Shown piece by piece: positions 24,944 to 30,927 of a stretch of DNA of 30,927 nucleotides (position 1 is its first letter; every line of letters begins with the position of its first letter). The notes beneath the pieces are model-generated. The model was not told the DNA's origin, made no database searches, and saw only the letters and a program-made list of their open reading frames with translations. The position numbers were made by a program, and so were the translations under genes. The DNA comes from DATGIQ01 sp035295665 (lineage in GTDB: Bacteria > Planctomycetota > Planctomycetia > Gemmatales > Gemmataceae). The DNA lies in NCBI GenBank assembly GCA_035295665.1, contig DATGIQ010000503.1:1-30927 (forward strand), given 5' to 3'.

Positions 24944-25286
24944 TCCGTGACCGACATACACTGCGTGTCGTAAAGATGAGAGCACGTTGCTCTCCCTGGT
25001 ACATCCAGGTGTGCTTGCGCTTGTTCAACCGGTTCCTCTATTGCCAGCGGTTTGCTCCTGGGCCAGCGAAGCAGGAGACTGGCCCTGCCCACGAGCAGGA
25101 TCTCGTGCCCGCCGATCCTCGTCATGCGAGTAGCTATCAGATCGAGGCCGAGCTTGGAGCATTGTGCGGCTGGATGTAGCGGTCCGCTGAACCAAGCCCG
25201 GCGCGCCAGCGACGGGTTGACAGACCGATCCCGGTCGCTGGAACGCTGGGCTTGGTTCCCCTCGTTCGATGCTTAGGCCAGGCGCT
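24944..25286. other. convergent intergenic region with hairpins
   Basis: This gap lies between the WD40 gene (+) and ahcY (-). A perfect 7-bp hairpin, GAGAGCA/TGCTCTC with a 3-nt loop (24978-24994), lies 35 bp after the WD40 stop and is a likely terminator. A large interrupted palindrome follows at 25189-25258. Remaining frames show no motif. Confidence 0.6.
25189..25258. repeat. 70-bp interrupted palindrome
   Basis: GAACCAAGCCC (25189-25199) pairs with GGGCTTGGTTC (25248-25258), and inside it CCAGCGAC (25206-25213) pairs with GTCGCTGG (25234-25241). Short unpaired sides separate the two stems and the apex loop is 20 nt. The element lies 28 bp from the ahcY stop codon, between convergent genes. 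It could serve as a bidirectional terminator or be a repeat element. Confidence 0.75.
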
Positions 25287-26735
25287 CTAGTACCGATAAA
25301 TCTCCGGCTTGAACGGCCCTTCCGCCTTGACGCCGATGTAGGCCGCCTGCTTGGGCGTGAGCTTGGTTAGCTTGGCGCCAAGCTGTTCGAGGTGCAATCG
25401 GGCCACTTCTTCATCGAGGTGCTTGGGCAGCAGATACACCTTCTTTTCCATGTTCTTGCCGTTGGTCCAGAGCTCGATCTGGGCCAGGGTCTGGTTGCTG
25501 AACGAATTGCTCATCACGAAACTCGGATGGCCCGTGGCACAGCCCAGGTTCACCAAACGCCCTTTGGCCAGCACCAGAATACGTTTGCCGTTGGGCCAAA
25601 TGACATGATCCACCTGCGGCTTGATTTCTTCCCACTTGAGGTCGGAGAGAGCAGCCACCTGGATTTCGCTATCGAAATGACCGATGTTGCAAATGATGGC
25701 GTTGTGCTTCATCTGGTCCATGTGGGCGCGGGTGATGACGTCCACGTTGCCGGTGGCGGTCACGAAGATGTCGCCAAACTTGCAGGCCTCCTCCATGGTC
25801 ACGACCTGATAGCCTTCCATGCACGCTTGCAAGGCACAGATCGGGTCAATCTCGGTAATGAACACCGTGGCCCGTGCCGCCGCGAACGCCTGCGCGCAGC
25901 CTTTGCCCACGTCGCCGTAGCCGCAGACCACCGCCTTCTTGCCGCTGATCATCACGTCGGTGGCGCGCTTGATGCCGTCGACCAAGCTCTCGCGGCAACC
26001 GTACAAGTTGTCGAATTTGCTCTTGGTCACGCAGTCATTGACATTGATGGCCGGGAACCGCAGCGTGCCCTGACTCACGCGCTCATACAGGCGATGCACG
26101 CCGGTGGTGGTTTCCTCAGAGACACCAATGAGGTTCTTGGCCACCCGGCTATAGAAGTGCGGTTGCTTGGCCAGCGTGCGCTTGATCGAGGCCAGCAAGA
26201 TGCTTTCTTCTTCCGATTCAGATGTGCGATCGAGGATGGAGGGATCGGTTTCCGCATCGCAGCCGAGGTGGATGAGGAGCGTGGCGTCGCCGCCATCATC
26301 AAGAATGAGATTGGGGGTCCCGCCATCATGCCAGGTAAACAGGCGATGCGTGTAATCCCAGTATTCGGCAAGGGTCTCGCCCTTCTTGGCAAACACCGGC
26401 GTTCCCTTGGCCGCCAGCGCTGCGGCGGCATGATCCTGGGTCGAAAAGATATTGCAGCTCGCCCAGCGAATCTCGGCACCGAGCGCCTGCAGCGTCTCGA
26501 TGAGCACCGCCGTCTGGATGGTCATGTGCAGGCTGCCGGCGATCCGCGCGCCCTTGAGTGGCTGGCCGGAGGCGTACTTGCGGCGGAGGGCCATCAGTCC
26601 GGGCATTTCATGTTCGGCAATGGCAATCTCTTTTCGTCCCCAGTCGGCCAAGGAAAGATCGGCCACGACGTAATCCGTAGCCGTTCGCGCTGCCTGCCGT
26701 TCCGCAGGGGTGGTTTTCGTAGCGACGAGTGCCAT
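25287..26735 (-). CDS. ahcY: adenosylhomocysteinase (S-adenosyl-L-homocysteine hydrolase)
   Basis: This enzyme splits S-adenosyl-homocysteine into adenosine and homocysteine with bound NAD and keeps the methyl cycle running. Typical segments are SLHMTIQTAVLIETLQALGA, WASCNIFSTQDHAAAA, the NAD-binding VVCGYGDVGKGCA, GHFDSEIQV, and the C-terminal KPEIYRY, the family K-P-x-x-Y-R-Y tail. The 482-residue length includes the roughly 40-residue insert (around KQPHFYSRVAKNLIGVSE) of the bacterial/plant form. GGAGAT lies 7 nt before the ATG. The trpF gene ends only 60 bp upstream on the same strand, so co-transcription is likely. A homocysteine-using MetH-like protein is encoded about 3 kb away. Confidence 0.97.
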   Translation of the reverse strand: MALVATKTTPAERQAARTATDYVVADLSLADWGRKEIAIAEHEMPGLMALRRKYASGQPLKGARIAGSLHMTIQTAVLIETLQALGAEIRWASCNIFSTQDHAAAALAAKGTPVFAKKGETLAEYWDYTHRLFTWHDGGTPNLILDDGGDATLLIHLGCDAETDPSILDRTSESEEESILLASIKRTLAKQPHFYSRVAKNLIGVSEETTTGVHRLYERVSQGTLRFPAINVNDCVTKSKFDNLYGCRESLVDGIKRATDVMISGKKAVVCGYGDVGKGCAQAFAAARATVFITEIDPICALQACMEGYQVVTMEEACKFGDIFVTATGNVDVITRAHMDQMKHNAIICNIGHFDSEIQVAALSDLKWEEIKPQVDHVIWPNGKRILVLAKGRLVNLGCATGHPSFVMSNSFSNQTLAQIELWTNGKNMEKKVYLLPKHLDEEVARLHLEQLGAKLTKLTPKQAAYIGVKAEGPFKPEIYRY

Positions 26736-26795
26736 CTTTTGATCTCCGTATGAGAATCGGGGGGGTAGCAGTTTCGAACTCGGATCGTTTACCCA

Positions 26796-27446
26796 TCAAC
26801 AATACTTCGCGGCAGCTTCCCGTGCACTGTCGATGAAGCGGCGCATCTTGACGGGATCCTTGCGGCCCGGACTCAGCTCGACGCCGCTGGCCACGTCCAC
26901 GGCATAGGGCCGCACAATGCGCACGGCCTCGGCGACATTCTCCGGCGTCAGTCCCCCCGCCAGGATCAATGGGACCCGCGGCCGAAAGTCCGCGAGCAGC
27001 CCCCAGGGAGCAGCCCGGCCAGTGCCACCGTATTGTCCCGCTACCTGCGCATCCACGAGCACAGCAACAGGCAGAAGTTCGGAACTTCGGCACCGCTCCA
27101 CATAACTGGCGATCTCCTGAAGGTCTTCCAGAGTACCGACGGAAAACGCCGGGATCAATCGATAAGGCGACACTTCCATTGGCTCATGCCGCTCGCAATA
27201 CCATTGCAAGGAGCGAATCCGATCCAGCGACCGGATCGATTCAAGGGCCTCCGCGAGCGGCACATGGACGAACAAACCGACCGCCTCGACGAAAGGCGGT
27301 AGCTCCCGCAGAACCGCCGCCGCGGTTGCAACATCGATGCACCGCGGCGACCCAGGATAAAAATTCAATCCGATGGCATCGGCGCCAAGCAAAGCAGCGT
27401 GCCGGCCGTCCGCCTCATTGGTGATGCCACAAATCTTGATGCGCAA
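26796..27446 (-). CDS. trpF: phosphoribosylanthranilate isomerase
   Basis: TrpF converts N-(5'-phosphoribosyl)anthranilate to the carboxyphenylamino-deoxyribulose phosphate in tryptophan synthesis. The sequence begins RIKICGIT, whose Cys is the general base, and contains GADAIGLNFYPGSPR, VGLFV, and the phosphate-binding LAGGLTPENV with VDVASGVE and its Asp. The start is taken as TTG at 27446, since GAGGGGAG lies 10 nt upstream and the family starts here. This gives 216 residues, a normal size. A second TTG at 27455 is too close to that site. No other trp gene is in the window, so trpF is separate from a trp operon here, as in several bacteria. It is followed by ahcY. Confidence 0.93.
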   Translation of the reverse strand: MRIKICGITNEADGRHAALLGADAIGLNFYPGSPRCIDVATAAAVLRELPPFVEAVGLFVHVPLAEALESIRSLDRIRSLQWYCERHEPMEVSPYRLIPAFSVGTLEDLQEIASYVERCRSSELLPVAVLVDAQVAGQYGGTGRAAPWGLLADFRPRVPLILAGGLTPENVAEAVRIVRPYAVDVASGVELSPGRKDPVKMRRFIDSAREAAAKYC

Positions 27447-27456
27447 ATCGTTCAAA

Positions 27457-27464
27457 CTCCCCTC
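27457..27464 (-). promoter_or_regulatory. Shine-Dalgarno sequence deciding the trpF start
   Basis: GAGGGGAG read on the minus strand is placed 10 nt before TTG 27446 and only 1 nt before TTG 27455. It supports the shorter TrpF. Longer in-frame versions from ATG or GTG further upstream would add residues without family character. Confidence 0.55.
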
Positions 27465-27658
27465 GCCCTCGGGACCCGGCCGAACGCCTTCACTCCACGC
27501 TTCCGTGCCCAATGGTTCAGAATCCCATTTGTATCCTGACATGCGACAGCTGGCAAGGGAAACCTGCCGCTGCGCGTCACGCTTCCCTTCGCGATCCTTT
27601 CCGCCTAACATGACGGCACTCGTCTCCCAAGCGTTTTGCTGGTCCAAGGAGAAGGATT

Positions 27659-28903
27659 ATGGCGACATCGAAACGGAAGGGGCAGGCCGTCTTGGCCATG
27701 TGCACGCTGCTTTTCGGCGCAGCTATCCCGCTTTGGGCACAGGAAAAACCCACCGCGGGAACCGTCGACCGCACCGTCCTCGATCGGCAAATCAATGAAC
27801 TGTTGCGGGTCATCATCGACACCGGTGCCGACATTCACAACGGCTTTCCCAAACAAGGAATTCCCCACAATCCCGCCGGCTGCTATCGCCTGTACCATGA
27901 TGCGCTGGTCGCCTTACGTCCGCTCCTGGGCTACCACCCCGAGCTTCAAAGCGCGATCGATGCCAGTTTGGCGGAGGCCGGGCGCATGCCTGGGCGGACG
28001 AACCGGGAAATCTCGGAGAAAGCGTTCGCACTGCGAAAGACCATTGATGCGATTCGTGCTGGCATCGGCCCGCCATCCGTCGCGGCCAGCTTGTGGAATC
28101 GGTTGGGGGGTGAGAGGAATGTTCGGCAGGTGGTGGATGACTTTGTGGCGTTGGCGGCCACGGACCCCAAGGCGAATTTCTTCCGCAATGGAAGCTTCAA
28201 GGACAAGGTGAATGTGCCGGAGCTGAAAAGCCGGTTGGTGGAGCTGATCAGTTCGGCTTCGGGAGGGCCGCTGAAATACGCTGGCCGGTCCATGAAGGAA
28301 GTGCACGCCGGGATGGGCATCACTGATGCCGAGTTTGACGCCCTGGCCGCGGACCTGGCCAAGGCCCTGGCCAAAAACGGCGCCAAGAAACCGGAAATCG
28401 ACGCTGTACTCGCCGCCGTTGCCGCCACGCGCAATCAAATCGTTGAAGCCGGGCCGGCGGCCAAGCTGCCCAGCTTGTGGGAGCAACTGGGAGGTGCGGC
28501 CGGTGTCCATCAAGTCATCGAAGATTGGCTTGCTTTGGCCGCAGCGGATCCCAAAGTGAATTTCAGCCGGGGCGGCAAGATCAAGCTGACCGAAGCCCAG
28601 GTGCAAGACTTCAACAGTGCCTTCGTTGCTTATCTGAGCCAGATCACGGGGGGGCCGATCCCGTACCGCGGCAAGAGCATGCGGGACGCACACCGTGGCA
28701 TGGGAATCACCAACGCAGAATTCGACGCCGCTGTGGCCGATTTGAGGAAGGCGCTCGAAGGCCGTCGGATCAAGCCGCTCGTGGTCCAGGATCTGCTGAA
28801 GCTGGTTGAGGCCACGCGCGGCGAGATCGTGGAAATCAAACCGGAGCCGGCCGGCAAGAAAGCCGACGATAAAAAGCCGGGCGCGAATGGCGCGCAGCCT
28901 TGA
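27659..28903 (+). CDS. exported protein with two tandem truncated-haemoglobin domains
   Basis: This 414-residue protein starts with a signal peptide (basic SKRKG, then AVLAMCTLLFGAAIPLWA, cleavage near AQ). Residues about 30-135 form a helical region I do not recognise. Two group-1-type truncated globin domains follow, at about 143-262 (SLWNRLGG...DDFVALAATDP...SGGPLKYAGRSMKEVHAGMGI) and 272-390 (SLWEQLGG...EDWLALAAADP...TGGPIPYRGKSMRDAHRGMGI). The proximal haem His is kept in both (His216, His345). The tail is Lys-rich. By manual alignment to M. tuberculosis trHbN, TyrB10 is replaced by Val163 and Leu291, and GlnE11 by Leu and Phe, so both distal pockets look apolar. AAGGAG lies 7 nt before the ATG. 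The gene is divergent from trpF. Haem binding is likely; the ligand is unknown. Confidence 0.82.
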   Translation: MATSKRKGQAVLAMCTLLFGAAIPLWAQEKPTAGTVDRTVLDRQINELLRVIIDTGADIHNGFPKQGIPHNPAGCYRLYHDALVALRPLLGYHPELQSAIDASLAEAGRMPGRTNREISEKAFALRKTIDAIRAGIGPPSVAASLWNRLGGERNVRQVVDDFVALAATDPKANFFRNGSFKDKVNVPELKSRLVELISSASGGPLKYAGRSMKEVHAGMGITDAEFDALAADLAKALAKNGAKKPEIDAVLAAVAATRNQIVEAGPAAKLPSLWEQLGGAAGVHQVIEDWLALAAADPKVNFSRGGKIKLTEAQVQDFNSAFVAYLSQITGGPIPYRGKSMRDAHRGMGITNAEFDAAVADLRKALEGRRIKPLVVQDLLKLVEATRGEIVEIKPEPAGKKADDKKPGANGAQP

Positions 28904-29893
28904 TCGACCTTCGGTACAGGCCGAGAAGCCCGCAATTGATACAAACCCTTATGCGCATGCAAGCTACAGCGAAAAGGCTGTCTCAAGTAATGAAAGCTTC
29001 TTGATGTACCGATTACAAAAATAGGCAACAGAGGAAAAAGATTTGAGCGTTGCCTATTGCCCCGCAACAGCTTCCGTTTGTCGGCGTTCCTCCGTGAAGA
29101 TTTCGAATTGACTTCAGCTGCAAAGACGTTAAGGTGATCCTTCGTGAGTTTGACTCGCCTGTTGGATCAGGCATTGAAGGTACGATCTTCCGAAAACGAT
29201 ACGGATGTCAATGGCGGCCAGCGTGGGCTCGCTGTAGTGAAACAACCGATCGTGACTTGACCGTTTCTGGTGATTTCAATCGGTTCGCTTGCTCGCAACG
29301 GATTGAAATTGCCTTGTTCTTTTCTCTCCTGCTGAGACAGCTTGTTCGCCTAGGTATTTGCCGTCGGGACCGGACTGCGCCTCGACGGTGTGTGTGAATG
29401 TTGCCAGCAATCTTCCAACGCGGAACCGTGCCCGCCCGGTGCCAGGATGGCACAAGCAGGCGTCAGGATGCGAGGGACTAAGGGCCGTGGCGGGGAGCTG
29501 TGGCCCGACAGGGGCACGCTTTCGCGTTGGTGCTCACCGGGATGCTGGCACATCCCAGGTGAGTTGGCCGCAAGGATGCGTTGGCCATGACTGGGGGAGG
29601 CCGGCTGCCCAAGGAACGGAGTAGCCGGCCTCTTCTGCCTTCCATTATTCCGCCGGTCTATCGCAAAGGAAAGGACCGGTCTTCAAAAAAACCAAATCTT
29701 CATGCGGCGTATCGGGCTGGAATCCTCTCTCATCTTATCCTATCCTCTTCTGTATGCCTGGTTTAACCCGGCAACGGGCTCGAAGGCGGATGCGGCCCCC
29801 TTGATGCATAGAGGCTCGCCCGTCCCTACGTTTCTTGGCTCCGCCTCGAAAGTGCGCCGGATTCCTGAGCTGGTGCCCTTGGAATGAACCACA
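28904..29893. other. 1-kb non-coding region rich in inverted repeats, upstream of metH
   Basis: No frame here has a motif or a credible start. The first half is AT-richer than the rest and holds two 9-bp inverted repeats: ATAGGCAAC/GTTGCCTAT (29021-29029, 29049-29057) and ATTTCAATC/GATTGAAAT (29273-29281, 29301-29309). The second half (29361-29680) holds a series of GC-rich hairpins described separately. The region must also contain the metH promoter. Confidence 0.65.
29361..29680 (+). ncRNA. candidate structured RNA or leader before metH
   Basis: Successive inverted repeats suggest a folded transcript. They are CCGTCG/CGACGG (29361-66, 29383-88), GTGCCA/TGGCAC (29439-44, 29448-53), GGGCC/GGCCC (29482-86, 29502-06), ACGC/GCGT with a TTTC loop (29516-27), and CTCACC+GGGATG pairing with CATCCC+GGTGAG with one bulged A (29533-29563). 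GAGGCCGGCT/AGCCGGCCTC follows (29597-29606, 29623-29632; 10 bp, then TTCTGCCTT), and CCGGTC/GACCGG (29653-58, 29674-79). The loop CTGGCA at 29545-29550 is complementary to TGCCAG at 29440-29445 and 29402-29407, allowing a pseudoknot. I could not match it to cobalamin, SAM or SAH riboswitch consensus. The strand is inferred from the downstream gene. Confidence 0.35.
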
Positions 29894-30927
29894 ATGCTAC
29901 TGAAAGCGCGCATGAGCACCCGCGAAATCCTGGAAGAGCTTCTTGCCGAGCGCATCCTGCTCTTGGACGGTTCGATGGGGGCCCTCATCTATTCCCGTCA
30001 ACCGACGGAGGCCGATTACCGCGGCAGTCGGTTTCTGCAGCACCCGGCTCCCTTGAAGAACTGCACCGAGGTCCTGGTGCTGACCCAGCCCCGGATGATC
30101 GAAGAGCTTCACCGAGCGTATCTCGAAGCCGGCGCCGACATCATCGAGACGTGTACCTTCAATGCCACGCCCATCGGCCTGGCTGAATTCGCTTTGCAGG
30201 AACACATCTTCGAGATCAACAAGATGGCCGCTGAGCTGGCGCGCCGGCAAGCGGACGAATTCACGCGCCGCGATCCGAGCAAGCCCCGGTTCGTCGCCGG
30301 CAGCATGGGACCGACGAACAAAACACTCTCGATGGCCACCCACGTGGAGGATCCCGGCCGGCGCGATGTCACGTTTGATCAGATGGTGGCTGCCTATTCC
30401 GAGCAGATCCACGCCCTGATCGAGGGCGGGGTCGATCTCCTCGTCGCCGAGACTTCCTTCGACACCTTGGTGATGAAGGCGTGCCTGTTTGCCATCGCCG
30501 AATACTTCGCCGGCCACGATCTCTCCGTGCCGGTGATGGTTTCCGGCACGGTGTTCGAAAATGGCCGCACCCTGTCGGCGCAGACCGTCGAAGCCTTCTG
30601 GACATCGGTTTGCCATTTCGACATGCTCAGCATCGGTCTGAATTGTGCGGTCGGGGTCCAGATCATGCGGCCACACATCGAAGCCTTATCAAAGATTTCC
30701 CGCAAGCCGATCAGTTGTTATCCGAACGCCGGCATGCCCGACGGCTTCGGAGGATTCACCGGCGGCAAGGAAGAGACCGCGCAGGCACTAGGGGAATTCG
30801 CGCGCAATGGCTGGGTCAACATCGTCGGGGGTTGCTGCGGCACCACACCGGAGTGGATCCGTGCGATCGGCCGGGCAGTGGAGAATGTACCGCCGCGCCG
30901 GCTACCGGAATTGCCGGCCTGGTCCTG
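29894..30927 (+). CDS. metH: methionine synthase, N-terminal homocysteine-binding domain (3' truncated)
   Basis: The 344 visible residues form the homocysteine S-methyltransferase domain of a cobalamin-dependent methionine synthase. That enzyme makes methionine by transferring a methyl group from methyltetrahydrofolate through cobalamin to homocysteine. Conserved pieces are LLDGSMGALI, AGADIIETCTFNATPIGL, VAGSMGPTNK, DLLVAETSFDT, SGTVFENGRTLSAQ, and the zinc ligands in IGLNCAVG and GGCCGTTP (Cys-Cys). ATG at 29894 has GGAA about 10 nt upstream; ATG at 29912 is an alternative. The frame is open to the window edge, so the folate, cobalamin and activation domains are not seen. A stand-alone homocysteine methyltransferase, or a shortened MetH, cannot be excluded. 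A 1-kb hairpin-rich region precedes it. Confidence 0.88.
   Translation, partial: MLLKARMSTREILEELLAERILLLDGSMGALIYSRQPTEADYRGSRFLQHPAPLKNCTEVLVLTQPRMIEELHRAYLEAGADIIETCTFNATPIGLAEFALQEHIFEINKMAAELARRQADEFTRRDPSKPRFVAGSMGPTNKTLSMATHVEDPGRRDVTFDQMVAAYSEQIHALIEGGVDLLVAETSFDTLVMKACLFAIAEYFAGHDLSVPVMVSGTVFENGRTLSAQTVEAFWTSVCHFDMLSIGLNCAVGVQIMRPHIEALSKISRKPISCYPNAGMPDGFGGFTGGKEETAQALGEFARNGWVNIVGGCCGTTPEWIRAIGRAVENVPPRRLPELPAWS

Noticed and set aside
25392..26753. 453-residue open frame on the + strand opposite ahcY
   Set aside because: It mirrors the codon pattern of the well-supported ahcY gene, has no domain motif and no ribosome binding site. Long antisense frames are expected in GC-rich DNA.
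27447..27647. N-terminal extension of TrpF to a start at 27647
   Set aside because: The extra 67 residues have no resemblance to the family, which begins at RIKICGIT, and a Shine-Dalgarno sequence suits the TTG at 27446.
29273..29309. Possible CRISPR repeat because of the GATTGAAAT ending
   Set aside because: Only one inverted pair is present. There is no direct repeat with regular spacers and no cas gene in the window.
29400..29640. Known riboswitch (cobalamin, SAM-I/IV, SAH) or RNase P, tmRNA or SRP RNA
   Set aside because: The characteristic conserved strings of these RNAs, such as the B12 box, the SAM core or the RNase P P4 elements, were not found on either strand. It is kept only as an unnamed candidate structure.

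Overview
The window looks like a chromosomal segment of a planctomycete, most likely from the Gemmataceae. This rests on gene content. A giant secreted protein begins with the planctomycetal LETLEDRTVPS-type N-terminus. An ECF sigma factor overlaps a Ser/Thr kinase-TPR gene. PEP-CTERM and HAF-repeat remnants are present. No rRNA or tRNA gene was recognised.

Region 1 (1-7721, + strand) is the 3' part of an exopolysaccharide locus. It holds an O-antigen ligase/polymerase (cut by the window edge), a NodB-type polysaccharide deacetylase, a GT4 glycosyltransferase, a GDP-mannose 3,5-epimerase-like SDR enzyme, a WecB/TagA/CpsF glycosyltransferase, and a single-module NRPS-like enzyme of adenylation-carrier-thioesterase type. 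Short gaps or overlaps suggest one transcription unit that makes and decorates a surface glycan, with an amino-acid-activating enzyme as its last gene.

Region 2 (7.7-9.3 kb) is a decay zone. It has the C-terminal end of a PEP-CTERM protein on the minus strand, an internally deleted IS66-type transposase, and about 620 bp without a recognisable gene. Region 3 (9.3-16.7 kb, + strand) carries the sigma factor/kinase pair and a very large secreted protein with beta-helix repeats, PKD-like and post-COAP-like domains and a HELGH metalloprotease-like segment. A hairpin lies directly after it. A frameshifted HAF-repeat/PEP-CTERM pseudogene follows on the minus strand.

Region 4 (17.6-21.8 kb, - strand) is a 2-oxoacid:ferredoxin oxidoreductase (KorA with a fused gamma domain, then KorB) between two CBS-pair genes, all on one strand. 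It suggests a central carbon enzyme with linked adenylate-type sensors. Palindromic repeats lie in two of its gaps. Region 5 (22.2-24.9 kb, + strand) is a signalling pair: an FHA-GAF-HD-GYP protein and a WD40 protein with a C-terminal zinc ribbon.

Region 6 (25.3-30.9 kb) holds trpF-ahcY on the minus strand, a divergent exported protein with two truncated-haemoglobin domains, a 1-kb non-coding stretch full of inverted repeats, and the start of a methionine synthase (homocysteine-binding domain), cut by the window end. AhcY and the MetH-like protein both act in the activated methyl cycle.

The least conventional items are the A-T-TE enzyme with a proline-like specificity code, the exported tandem truncated haemoglobin with apolar distal pockets, the CBS-flanked Kor operon, and the hairpin-rich region before metH.
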